DNA of 7,664 nucleotides from positions 1 to 7,664 of the forward strand of contig CAYSGH010000144.1 in assembly GCA_964430505.1 (NCBI GenBank), given 5' to 3'. This DNA comes from UBA6176 sp032119375 (GTDB lineage: Bacteria; Verrucomicrobiota; Verrucomicrobiia; Limisphaerales; UBA9464). The translations under genes and the position numbers were made by a program. Numbering within the stretch: position 1 is the first letter of the stretch; each line of letters starts with the position of its first letter. Positions 1 to 6,187 of this stretch are shown here, in pieces. Below the pieces are notes generated by a model. That model was not told the origin of the DNA. It did not search any database and worked only from the letters and a program-made list of their open reading frames with translations.

Positions 1-38
1 TCGCAGGGTGAGCCCTTGGGTTCCTGCCCGTGAGCCCA

Positions 39-56
39 TCCTCCCGGATGGGAGGA
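39..56. repeat. Inverted repeat, 7-bp stem and 4-nt loop
   Basis: TCCTCCC (39-45) and GGGAGGA (50-56) are perfect reverse complements around a GGAT loop. On the plus strand moderately T-rich sequence follows but no clean U-tract. It could be an RNA hairpin or weak terminator at the end of a neighbouring transcript. The function is not established. Confidence 0.4.
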
Positions 57-151
57 CCCTTTCCTCGTTTTGAAATCCTCTTCGACTGCCGTTTCTTGGT
101 TGAGCGCTTGGAACCGCGGCCGCCCCACGTCCCAGCGATGGCTGTCGACCC

Positions 152-168
152 TGCCTCGCATGGAGGCA
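152..168. repeat. Inverted repeat, 6-bp stem and 5-nt loop
   Basis: TGCCTC (152-157) pairs with GAGGCA (163-168) around the loop GCATG. The stem is short and the region is GC-rich, so chance is possible. I list it because it is the second of three hairpins in this gene-free stretch. Confidence 0.25.
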
Positions 169-197
169 TGGGCACGGCGGAGTGGGAACGGGTCCAA

Positions 198-216
198 GGA
201 GCCAGCGCATGGCTCC
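198..216. repeat. Inverted repeat, 7-bp stem and 5-nt loop
   Basis: GGAGCCA (198-204) and TGGCTCC (210-216) are perfect reverse complements around GCGCA. The hairpin begins about 70 bp beyond the stop codon of the leftward gene unit, where a transcript end would be expected. No T-run follows on the minus strand, so at best it is a non-canonical terminator or 3'-end stabilising stem. Confidence 0.35.
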
Positions 217-285
217 GTCCTCTGGGCATGGAAGAAGCGAAGGAGCGATCCGACTGCCCGAGTGCCCGGGTGGGAGGGGATGCGC

Positions 286-594
286 CTATGGCCTGGGCAG
301 GCTCGGGGTGGAAGCGCTGGGAGGCTGGATGCCGTACTTGTTGAGGATGGGCACGAAGCCCTTGTGATCGCCCCCGAAGCGGGCGAAGGCGTCGCGAATG
401 CCGTTCATCTTGGCCAGCTCGGCCCGGAGCTTCTCGACGTTGGGCCTGGACGCGACGACCGCCCCGTGCTGGATCCATGCCTGTCGGGCGATGAACAAGG
501 TGACAAGGCTCGCCGCCAACAGCAGTTGCAGGCGCACCTCGCGCATGGAGGCGCTGGACGCACGGGAGGATGGAGACCCGGATTCGTCGTTCAT
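286..594 (-). CDS. Small single-pass membrane protein, hypothetical (microprotein B)
   Basis: This 102-residue protein matches no family I recognise. It starts with a polar Ser-rich segment (residues 1-19), followed by one hydrophobic helix (about 20-36) with Arg residues on both sides, then a charged, probably helical tail. The tail ends in F-V-P-I-L-N (80-85) and a Pro-rich end. The ATG at 594 lies 2 bp after the TAG of the preceding small gene, so translational coupling is likely. No Shine-Dalgarno sequence is visible. A longer form starting at 723 would run antiparallel-frame through the neighbouring gene and adds Gly/His/Pro-rich sequence, so I reject it. The V-P-(I/L)-L-N motif, the single helix and the Pro-Pro shortly after the motif are shared with the gene just upstream, suggesting tandem paralogues. 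The alternative is two unrelated short proteins with chance similarity. Confidence 0.72.
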   Translation of the reverse strand: MNDESGSPSSRASSASMREVRLQLLLAASLVTLFIARQAWIQHGAVVASRPNVEKLRAELAKMNGIRDAFARFGGDHKGFVPILNKYGIQPPSASTPSLPRP

Positions 595-596
595 GG

Positions 597-863
597 CTAG
601 CGAGTGGGGGCTTGGGCCGGCGGGTTGGTGGCGAGGATGCTGTTGAGCAAGGGAACGATGGAAGCGTCGGTCTTGGCGTAGGCCTGTGCATCCGCCACCA
701 GCAGGTTCAGCCCCATGAGCCATTGGGAGTGAACCTGGGCGATCGCCTGCTGATCGAGGCCCTCGCGCGTCGCGCGAAAAAACCAGGCGACGCTGACAAT
801 CAAGGCGACGACCACGCCCCAGGTGGCAAACCGGATCGCATCGTTCGGAATCTTCTCCTTCAC
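597..863 (-). CDS. Small single-pass membrane protein, hypothetical (microprotein A)
   Basis: This 88-residue protein starts at a GTG codon (863-861), 9 bp after the stop codon of the beta-CASP gene. It ends 2 bp before the next small gene, so it sits inside a compact operon. Residues 1-11 are charged, residues about 12-29 form one hydrophobic Val/Ala/Trp-rich helix, and an Arg pair follows. The rest is a soluble tail with V-P-L-L-N at 70-74 and Pro-Pro at 81-82. The N-in arrangement (Lys/Arg before and after the helix) does not settle topology. I do not recognise the family. The layout and the C-terminal motif resemble the 102-residue protein directly downstream. No Shine-Dalgarno sequence precedes the GTG, and the start rests on the operon spacing and the N-terminal Lys/Glu-rich segment that leads into the helix. 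Confidence 0.72.
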   Translation of the reverse strand: MKEKIPNDAIRFATWGVVVALIVSVAWFFRATREGLDQQAIAQVHSQWLMGLNLLVADAQAYAKTDASIVPLLNSILATNPPAQAPTR

Positions 864-872
864 GGCGCGAGG

Positions 873-2294
873 CTATCGGCGTGCCGGCGCGTCGGCCATT
901 CCAAACTCAACGACCTGGTTGGGCACGGGCACGATGACATCGGCGTCGGGATGGAGGCCCCGGAGCAATTCGGCGAACGCCAGGGACTGGTCCTCGTCGC
1001 CATGGACGACGGTGATCCGGCGCGGGGTCCCGCCGAGGGAACGGACGTAGGCGGCAAGCTCGGACCGTCCGGCATGGCCGGAGAAGGAGTCGATGGCGGC
1101 CACCTGGGCACGGACGGCGTGGGGCTTGCCCAGGATGTTCACGGGCGAGCGTCCCGAAAGGATCTGGGCGCCCAGCGTGTGCTCCGCGCAATAGCCGACG
1201 AACAGGACGAGGTTGCGCGGGTCCCCGACATGGTTGCTGAGGTGGTGGCGGATGCGGCCCGCCTCGGCCATCCCGGAGGCGCTGATGATGATCGCGGGTT
1301 CCTTGAGGTCGTTGAGCCTCTTCGAGTGGGCGACCTCGCGGATGTAGGTGAGGTTCTCCATGCCGAACGGGTTGCGCTGCTCGCGGAGGAAGCGGGTGGT
1401 CTCGTCGTCGAAGCACTCGGGGTGGAGGCGGAAGACCTCGGTGGCGTTCACGCTGAGGGGGCTGTCCACGAAGATGGGGACGCGCGGGAGGGCGTTGCTT
1501 GCGTGCAGTTGGTTCAGCACGTACACGAGCTGCTGCGTCCTCCCCACGGCAAACGCGGGGATGATGACCTTCCCGCCTCGCTGGAGGGCCGCGCCCACGA
1601 GCCGGAGCAGCTCGTCGCGCTGGCTCACGGCGTCATGGTGCTCCCTGGCCCCATACGTGCTCTCGACCTGCAGGAAGTCCACGTCGGCCACCGGCTCCGG
1701 GTCCCGGAGGATCTCCTGGTCCGGGCGGCCGATGTCGCCGGAGAACACGAAGCGAAAGCGCCCCGCGTCCTCCCGCACGTCGAGGATGACCTGCGCGGAG
1801 CCGAGGATGTGTCCCGCGTCGGCGAACGTCAGCGAGACGCCGTCCGCCACCGGCATGGGCCGGTGGTAGTTGATCCCCACGAAGTGCCGGACGGCGAGCT
1901 CGGCGTCCTGCGCCGAATAGAGCGGCTCCACCGGGGGCAACCCCTCCTTCGCGCGGCGCTGCGAGAGGAACTCGGCGTCGGAGCGCTGGATCTCGGCGGA
2001 GTCCGCCAGCAGGACGGCGGCGAGGTCGCGCGTGGCAAACGTGGAGTAGATGTTCCCCCGGAAGCCCTTGCGACACAGGTTGGGAAGGTTGCCGCAATGG
2101 TCGATGTGGGCATGGCTGAGGATGACGGCGTCGATGCTTGCGGGATCGAACGAGAACGAACGGTTCCGTTCCATCGACTCGCCGCGCCGCCCCTGGAACA
2201 GCCCGCACTCGAGCAGCAGCCGGGCTCCGTTGACCTCGACGAGGTACTGGGAACCCGTGGTGGTGCGGGTGGCCCCAAGGTAGTGGACGCGCAT
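873..2294 (-). CDS. MBL-fold / beta-CASP RNA-processing exonuclease-like protein (YSH1/COG1236 type)
   Basis: This 473-residue cytoplasmic protein of the metallo-beta-lactamase/beta-CASP superfamily is related to CPSF73-like bacterial ribonucleases. The likely role is metal-dependent RNA cleavage or trimming; its actual RNA targets are unknown. The N-terminus (GATRTTTGSQYLVE, then ECGLFQG) is typical of the family. The zinc motif H-x-H-x-D-H lies at H61, H63, D65, H66, with further ligands H162 (in AGHILGSA) and D187 (in FSGDIG). The beta-CASP motifs are the acidic residue E211 (VESTYG), H407 (FSGHAGR) and H431 (VVHGDE), and an SASGM segment lies at about 338-342. All expected catalytic positions are present and the length is normal, so the enzyme should be intact. 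The ATG at 2294 gives the canonical start, with no clear Shine-Dalgarno site. It is first in a leftward unit with two membrane microproteins and is divergent from the LOG gene across the assembly gap. Confidence 0.93.
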   Translation of the reverse strand: MRVHYLGATRTTTGSQYLVEVNGARLLLECGLFQGRRGESMERNRSFSFDPASIDAVILSHAHIDHCGNLPNLCRKGFRGNIYSTFATRDLAAVLLADSAEIQRSDAEFLSQRRAKEGLPPVEPLYSAQDAELAVRHFVGINYHRPMPVADGVSLTFADAGHILGSAQVILDVREDAGRFRFVFSGDIGRPDQEILRDPEPVADVDFLQVESTYGAREHHDAVSQRDELLRLVGAALQRGGKVIIPAFAVGRTQQLVYVLNQLHASNALPRVPIFVDSPLSVNATEVFRLHPECFDDETTRFLREQRNPFGMENLTYIREVAHSKRLNDLKEPAIIISASGMAEAGRIRHHLSNHVGDPRNLVLFVGYCAEHTLGAQILSGRSPVNILGKPHAVRAQVAAIDSFSGHAGRSELAAYVRSLGGTPRRITVVHGDEDQSLAFAELLRGLHPDADVIVPVPNQVVEFGMADAPARR

Positions 2295-2369
2295 GGCGGC
2301 GATGCTGTGCGAATCTCCGGGGCCGGTAAATCCCCGTTGTGCGGGACGGGGCACCCACGCCGCGCCCGG
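2295..2369. promoter_or_regulatory. Left half of divergent intergenic region (presumed promoter area)
   Basis: These 75 bp lie between the leftward beta-CASP gene and the assembly gap. A promoter for that gene should be here or in the gap, but I can point to no convincing -35/-10 pair. A short CCCCG/CGGGG inverted repeat is present at about 2332-2351. The call rests only on the divergent gene arrangement. Confidence 0.25.
2362..2369 (+). repeat. 8-bp direct repeat abutting the gap, left copy
   Basis: GCGCCCGG is the last sequence before the N run. The identical octamer is the first sequence after it (2470-2477). Its exact placement at both edges suggests two contigs ending in the same short overlap, not a biological repeat. 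Confidence 0.5.
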
Positions 2370-2469
2370 NNNNNNNNNNNNNNNNNNNNNNNNNNNNNNN
2401 NNNNNNNNNNNNNNNNNNNNNNNNNNNNNNNNNNNNNNNNNNNNNNNNNNNNNNNNNNNNNNNNNNNNN
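2370..2469. other. Assembly gap (100 N)
   Basis: There are exactly 100 undetermined bases, the customary placeholder for a scaffold gap of unknown size. Reading frames that appear to cross it (for example a plus-strand frame from 570 to 4514) are artefacts of translating N as an open codon. The true distance between the beta-CASP and LOG genes, and whether anything lies between them, is therefore unknown. Confidence 0.97.
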
Positions 2470-2477
2470 GCGCCCGG
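2470..2477 (+). repeat. 8-bp direct repeat abutting the gap, right copy
   Basis: This GCGCCCGG octamer is identical to 2362-2369 and begins at the first resolved base after the gap. If the two copies are the same genomic sequence, the gap has no real length and the divergent intergenic region would be about 162 bp. Confidence 0.5.
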
Positions 2478-2497
2478 GCCCCGCGGCGGAAGGGGCC
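2477..2497. repeat. GC-only hairpin beside the assembly gap
   Basis: GGCCCC (2477-2482) pairs with GGGGCC (2492-2497) around a 9-nt loop, and an overlapping palindrome GCCCGGGC lies at 2472-2479. Such strong GC structure commonly breaks sequencing coverage and may explain the gap. The rest of the stretch to 2564 shows no clear promoter. A GAGG at 2559-2562 is too close to the LOG start codon (2 nt) to be a good ribosome binding site. Confidence 0.4.
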
Positions 2498-2564
2498 GAC
2501 GGTCCCTCCTTGCCCTTTGGAAGGGAATGGACAGCGTTGGGCAACACGTCATTTCCACGAGGTC

Positions 2565-4514
2565 ATGCACTACTTCACGCCGCACACGCCCGACGGGATC
2601 ATCGAGTCCATCCAGTTCGACGGCCCCGGCCTGTTTCGCTGCACGGCGAGGTTTGCGATGCCGGACGCGTTTCGGAGGCGGATCGACCATGGGGCCTCGG
2701 CATTGTTCGCGGCGCGGAGCCGGATTTGCCGTCTGGGCATCGCCTTGAACCCGGCGGCCGAGGTGCGCTACGAGTCCGACCACTGCCACATCGAGTTGCG
2801 GGGCCGGGCGTTGATTCCTTCCTACAAGCTGGAGCCGTTGCTCCCGGAATGCCTCGTGCCGGGGGTCGGCATTGGGCGGCTGGTGGCGTGCGACCCGGCG
2901 GACCGCTGCTCGGCGGACGAGATCCACGCGTCGTTGGGCGCGCGCGAGCTGTTGCTGCCCAAGGGATACTCGCTGAACTCGGACGGGGCGGTCGAGTTCG
3001 CGCCGCAGTTCTGCCTCTACGAGTTCGGGGCCCCGGTGACGCACGACCAGCTCTTCACGATCCTGAACCGCAACTACGGCAAGGACCTGCTCAACGCGCT
3101 CCAGTCGCGGCGCAACATCGACGCCCTGGTGCTGCATCCCGGGCAGGGAGTGATCACGAGTTGCGCCATGTTCCTCAACCAGCACTACCTCGTGCTCGAC
3201 ACCGAGTCGTCGGACTCCGCCGCGCACCTCTCGGCGCGCGTGCTGGACCCGCTGGAGACGCGCCTCTCCAAGGTGTTCCTTGAATTTGAGAACACCTCCC
3301 AGTCCGTCGTGGTCAACCCGAGGGCGCGCGCGCGCATCTACCGCGCGGACCGCCGCGACTACCCGCGCCGGAGCATGGTGGCCGTCGGGGACGTCGCGCC
3401 TGCGTCGGCGGGAACGGCCGCGTTCGAGCAGGTGGAGGCCCTCTTCCAGACGGCCCGCAAGCTGTCCGGGGGCGCCCCGGGCCGCGTCATCTGCGAGCAC
3501 GAGGACGCCCCCATGGCGATGGGCGAGATCGTGACCGGGCTGGTGTCCGGGATGGGCGGGGCGCGCTGTGCGCTCCATGCGCCGCGCCACGTCCTCCATC
3601 GCTCGCCGGAGGCCATGCGGCGCCGCGCCAAGGACCTCGCGGAGCGCCACCGCATCCCCACGGACCGGCCCGTCACCTTGTTCTCCGAGTACTTCCCCGA
3701 CACGGTGGAGTACCCGGAGCTGCTCTCGGCGGCGGCGGCGGGCTCGCTCAAGTCGCTGGTGTTTCGCCAGGCGTCGGCCGAGCGCGGCCCCTTCTTCTCC
3801 GAGCGCGACCACGTGCGGATGGCGGACCTGGCGGACTTCGGGACGGAGATCTACTGGGCGAACCCGTTGCTGCGCCACGTGGCGCGCCTGACGCAGAAGG
3901 AGCGGCGGACGTTCTTTGCGCCGGAGGACCGGGTGCAGGAGTTCCAGGACGCGCTGGTGATGGCGGTGTACGGGTCGGTGATGGACCTCACGGACGCGGA
4001 CCAGAACCGGCTGGCCACCCTGCTTTCGCGGTTCAAGGCGTTGTTCGGCGACGGCCTGGCGCTGCTGACGGGCGGCGGCGGCGGCGTGATGAAGCACGTG
4101 TCGGAGATCGGGCAGTCGCTGGGATTGATGGTTGGCTCCAACTACCTCGAGAACGCCGACCAGAACATCGACCCCGCCGTCGGCTTCTACCAAATGTTCC
4201 AGGGCGGCTCGCGCCACATGCGGCAGCGGTGGTTCGAGGTGGCGCGGTTCCACCTCTTCTGCATCGGCGGCGTGGGCACGCTGGAGGAAATCGGGCTCAC
4301 CCTCACCGACATCAAGCTGGGGCTGTTGAACCGCGAGCCCATCGTGTTCTTCGGGCGCGAGACCACGGACCTGTACTGGCGCGACCTCGTGGCGCAGCTC
4401 GGCAAGATGGTGGAAAGCGGGCGCGCGCCGCGTTGGATCGCAAGCAACCTGCTCGTGACGGACAACCCGGACGACGCCATCGCGTTTTACCAGCACGTGC
4501 TGCAAATCGCCTAA
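2565..4514 (+). CDS. Large LOG-family (Rossmann) nucleotide-binding protein with long unrecognised N-terminal region
   Basis: This is a 649-residue protein. The last ~190 residues (about 462-649) form a LOG/lysine-decarboxylase-like Rossmann domain: a VYGSVMD-type first strand (about 468), TGGGGGVM (about 502-509), M552-R-Q-R-W and I567-G-G-V-G-T-L-E-E (567-575). LOG relatives hydrolyse nucleoside 5'-monophosphates to release the base, and the Arg (R555) and last Glu (E575) of that active site appear kept. The usual prolines of GGGPG and PGGxGT are replaced by Gly and Ile, so activity is uncertain. Residues 1 to about 460 match nothing I know; typical LOG proteins are around 200 residues and PpnN about 450, so this is a long fusion. 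The start at 2565 is the first ATG in frame after the gap. The frame continues open into the N run, so an upstream start cannot be fully excluded. The stop is TAA at 4512-4514, with repeat copy A beginning 2 bp later. Confidence 0.85.
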   Translation: MHYFTPHTPDGIIESIQFDGPGLFRCTARFAMPDAFRRRIDHGASALFAARSRICRLGIALNPAAEVRYESDHCHIELRGRALIPSYKLEPLLPECLVPGVGIGRLVACDPADRCSADEIHASLGARELLLPKGYSLNSDGAVEFAPQFCLYEFGAPVTHDQLFTILNRNYGKDLLNALQSRRNIDALVLHPGQGVITSCAMFLNQHYLVLDTESSDSAAHLSARVLDPLETRLSKVFLEFENTSQSVVVNPRARARIYRADRRDYPRRSMVAVGDVAPASAGTAAFEQVEALFQTARKLSGGAPGRVICEHEDAPMAMGEIVTGLVSGMGGARCALHAPRHVLHRSPEAMRRRAKDLAERHRIPTDRPVTLFSEYFPDTVEYPELLSAAAAGSLKSLVFRQASAERGPFFSERDHVRMADLADFGTEIYWANPLLRHVARLTQKERRTFFAPEDRVQEFQDALVMAVYGSVMDLTDADQNRLATLLSRFKALFGDGLALLTGGGGGVMKHVSEIGQSLGLMVGSNYLENADQNIDPAVGFYQMFQGGSRHMRQRWFEVARFHLFCIGGVGTLEEIGLTLTDIKLGLLNREPIVFFGRETTDLYWRDLVAQLGKMVESGRAPRWIASNLLVTDNPDDAIAFYQHVLQIA

Positions 4515-4516
4515 GC

Positions 4517-4582
4517 CGGCATCGCCATCGCCGCGTGAGGGCACGCGGCCGACAGACTGCCCAACTGCCGGTTCTAGGTTCA
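4517..4582 (+). repeat. Interspersed repeat, copy A (hairpin element)
   Basis: This 66-bp sequence matches the reverse complement of 7585-7646. The first 34 bases or so are identical in both copies, then there is a 4-base indel with a few mismatches, then CTGCCCAAC and a shared TTCTAGG-TCA end. It begins 2 bp after the LOG stop codon. Inside it, GCCGCGTG (4530-4537) and CACGCGGC (4542-4549) form a perfect 8-bp stem around AGGG. The position at a gene's 3' end suits a terminator-like or REP-like repeat family. No T-run follows. Confidence 0.85.
4530..4549 (+). terminator. Possible terminator hairpin inside repeat copy A
   Basis: A perfect 8-bp GC stem with a 4-nt AGGG loop lies 15 bp after the LOG stop codon. 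Its place fits transcript termination or 3'-end protection, but the lack of a following U-tract means it is not a canonical intrinsic terminator. Confidence 0.35.
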
Positions 4583-4714
4583 GTTGGATCGGGCGTGCTT
4601 GCTCGATCTGCTTCCGCAACTCCTTCGTCCTTCGGCCAAGGCGGTGCCGCCCCCGGAGGCCGTTGGCTGGAATCCGGCCTTGAACGCGGCGCGCTCGCAT
4701 CGCACAAACGGTCC
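4583..4714. other. Spacer before the isomerase gene, with a second hairpin
   Basis: Between repeat A and the isomerase start there is no gene. GATCGGGC (4587-4594) and GCTCGATC (4601-4608) form an 8-bp stem with one G-U pair and a 6-nt loop on the plus-strand RNA, and a short GGCGG/CCGCC element follows at about 4640. A promoter for the downstream genes is expected here, but I find no convincing sigma-70 or sigma-54 pair and no ribosome binding site in front of 4715. Confidence 0.4.
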
Positions 4715-5629
4715 ATGAAGCTGGGTTTTGTCTCCGCCATCCTGCCGGAGCTGTCGCTGGAGGACGTGCTGTCGCTGGCCGCCGCCGAGGGCTTCGCGGC
4801 CGTGGAGGTCATGTGCTGGCCCACGGGCAAGGCCGAGCGACGGTTCGCGGGGGTGACCCACCTCGACGTCGCGTCCGTCACGCCGGAATCCGCCGCCGCG
4901 CTGCGCGCCGCCTGCGAGCGGCATGGCGTCTCCATCTCGGGGCTGGGCTACTATCCCAACCCGCTGGACCCGGACCCGGCGGTCTCGGGCAAGGCGGTGG
5001 AGCACCTGCGACGGGTGATGGATGCGGCGGCCGCGCTGGGCATTGGCGTGGTGAACACGTTCGTCGGGCGGGATTGGACCAAGGGCCTGGACGAAAACTG
5101 GCCGCGCTTCCTGGAAACGTGGCGCCCGTTGGTCCGCCACGCGGAGGAGGTCGGAGTCCGGGTGGGGATTGAGAATTGCCCGATGCTCTTCACAAGCGAC
5201 GAATGGCCGGGCGGCAAGAACCTCGCCACCAGCCCGGCCATTTGGCGTCGCATGTTCGCGGACATCCCCAGCAACCACCTCGGGCTCAACTACGACCCGT
5301 CCCACATGGTGTTGCAGTACATGGACCCGTTCGCCCCGCTTCGCGAGTTCCAGTCCCGCCTGTTCCATGTCCATGCCAAGGACGTGCGCATCCAACGGCA
5401 CCGGCTGGACGACGTCGGCGTGTTCGCCCATCCCCTCCAGTGGCATCAGCCGCGCATCCCCGGCCATGGGGAGCTGGACTGGGGGCGGTTCCTGGGGACG
5501 TTGCGCGAGACGACCTACCGCGGCCCGGTATGCATCGAGGTCGAGGACGACACGTTTGGGAGGGACCTGGAAGGGCGGAAGTCGGCGCTGCGCGTGGCGG
5601 GCCGGGTCCTGAGGCCGTTCTTTGGCTGA
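4715..5629 (+). CDS. Sugar phosphate isomerase/epimerase (AP-endonuclease-2-like TIM barrel, IolE/COG1082 type)
   Basis: This 304-residue, probably cytoplasmic TIM-barrel protein belongs to the xylose-isomerase-like superfamily. Members isomerise, epimerise or dehydrate sugars and cyclitols; the substrate here is not readable from sequence. The N-terminal strand MKLGFVSAILPELSLEDVL is typical, with no signal peptide. Metal-site candidates are E153 (GIEN), D194 and H197 (NYDPSH), H218/H220 (FHVHAKD) and E275 (CIEVED). The GHGELDW segment (250-256) is the usual stretch before the last strands. The set appears complete, so the enzyme should be active. The ATG at 4715 lacks a Shine-Dalgarno site. 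The open frame continues upstream to 4229 but there is antisense-like low-quality sequence overlapping the LOG gene. The NUDIX gene begins 10 bp after the stop, suggesting co-transcription. Confidence 0.9.
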   Translation: MKLGFVSAILPELSLEDVLSLAAAEGFAAVEVMCWPTGKAERRFAGVTHLDVASVTPESAAALRAACERHGVSISGLGYYPNPLDPDPAVSGKAVEHLRRVMDAAAALGIGVVNTFVGRDWTKGLDENWPRFLETWRPLVRHAEEVGVRVGIENCPMLFTSDEWPGGKNLATSPAIWRRMFADIPSNHLGLNYDPSHMVLQYMDPFAPLREFQSRLFHVHAKDVRIQRHRLDDVGVFAHPLQWHQPRIPGHGELDWGRFLGTLRETTYRGPVCIEVEDDTFGRDLEGRKSALRVAGRVLRPFFG

Positions 5630-5639
5630 GGCGCGTCGG
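5630..5639 (+). promoter_or_regulatory. Short intergenic spacer; GAGG ribosome binding site for the NUDIX gene
   Basis: GAGG at 5628-5631 overlaps the isomerase stop codon (TGA 5627-5629) and lies 8 nt before the ATG at 5640. This is the best Shine-Dalgarno match in the window. It favours the ATG over the TTG at 5622, which would overlap the upstream gene. Confidence 0.55.
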
Positions 5640-6164
5640 ATGAAGGCCTTGCCACCCCGCGCGTCGTTCGTGCATTGCCCGCGCTGCGCGAGGGCGCTGC
5701 CCCCCGGCGACGAGCCTCGCATGGAATGCATCGAATGCGGCTGGGTGTACTACCTCAATCCCACGGTGGCCGTGGCGGTTTTCGCCGCGCGCGACGATGG
5801 CCGGGTGCTGTTCCTGCGGCGATCGCGCGAGCCGGCGCGGGGGCGATGGGCCCCGCCGGGGGGCTTCATCGACTTCGACGAGACCGCCGAGGCGGCGGCG
5901 GCGCGTGAGGTCCGCGAGGAGGTGGCGTTGGAGGTGACGGGCCTGCGCTTCCTCGGTTCATGGCCCAACCGCTACGCCTTCCGCGGCGTGGAGTATCGCG
6001 TCCTGGACCTCTTCTTCACGGCGCGCGCGCTCCATCCATCGGATGCGACGGCCGTGGAAGAGGCGGAGGAATTGGCATGGGTGCACCCGCTGGAGATGGA
6101 GCCGGAGTCGATGGCGTTTCCCTCGATGACGGCGGCGCTGCGGAGGTTGCGGGGAGAGGGGTGA
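5640..6164 (+). CDS. NUDIX hydrolase with N-terminal zinc ribbon
   Basis: This 174-residue protein hydrolyses, by family, a nucleoside diphosphate linked to another group (X), such as a dinucleotide or nucleotide sugar; the true substrate is unknown. A four-cysteine zinc ribbon occupies C13-x2-C16 and C30-x2-C33, followed by the NUDIX fold. The NUDIX box runs from G75 to L97: G75-x5-E81-x7-R89-E90-V91-R92-E93-E94-V95-A96-L97. All acidic metal-binding positions are kept, but the glycine usual before the last hydrophobic residue is Ala96. Zinc ribbon plus NUDIX recalls NudC-type NADH pyrophosphatases, but this protein is shorter and I see no NudC-specific segment after the box, so I do not assign it. 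It is probably co-transcribed with the isomerase 10 bp upstream. A TTG start at 5622 would add six residues and is less likely. Confidence 0.9.
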   Translation: MKALPPRASFVHCPRCARALPPGDEPRMECIECGWVYYLNPTVAVAVFAARDDGRVLFLRRSREPARGRWAPPGGFIDFDETAEAAAAREVREEVALEVTGLRFLGSWPNRYAFRGVEYRVLDLFFTARALHPSDATAVEEAEELAWVHPLEMEPESMAFPSMTAALRRLRGEG

Positions 6165-6169
6165 TTGGT

Positions 6170-6187
6170 CGTTGCCACGAGGCAACG
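6170..6187 (+). terminator. Hairpin between the NUDIX and propeller genes
   Basis: CGTTGCC (6170-6176) and GGCAACG (6181-6187) form a perfect 7-bp stem around ACGA, 5 bp after the NUDIX stop codon. No U-tract follows. It could attenuate or end the isomerase-NUDIX transcript, or stabilise its 3' end. Confidence 0.4.

Larger units (their letters stand above)
1..285. other. Non-coding, hairpin-rich region
   Basis: No reading frame here has believable protein character. The frames that are open are rich in Arg/Pro/Gly/Trp and continue into the antisense of the next gene. The stretch lies downstream of the leftward three-gene unit, whose last stop codon is at 286-288. It contains three perfect small inverted repeats (39-56, 152-168, 198-216), annotated separately. 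None is followed by a T-run on either strand, so a classical intrinsic terminator is not shown. I see no promoter, tRNA or repeat shared with the rest of the window. Confidence 0.6.

Noticed and set aside
570..4514. A 1314-codon plus-strand open frame running through the N run into the LOG gene
   Set aside because: It is antisense to the beta-CASP gene, which has full catalytic motifs, and stays open through the gap only because N codons are not stops. Only the part from 2565 has protein character.
4584..4603. Possible sigma-54 promoter (TTGG ... TTGCT) before the isomerase gene
   Set aside because: The spacing between the GG and GC elements is 13 bases, whereas sigma-54 promoters need 10.
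2295..4700. Long minus-strand open frame joined to the beta-CASP gene through the gap and antisense to the LOG gene
   Set aside because: Its translation is rich in Arg, Val, His and Gln with no domain pattern, as expected of the antisense of a high-GC gene. The beta-CASP protein begins naturally at 2294.
4580..5731. 383-codon minus-strand open frame
   Set aside because: It is antisense to the isomerase gene, which carries clear TIM-barrel metal-site motifs. Its composition is typical of a shadow frame.
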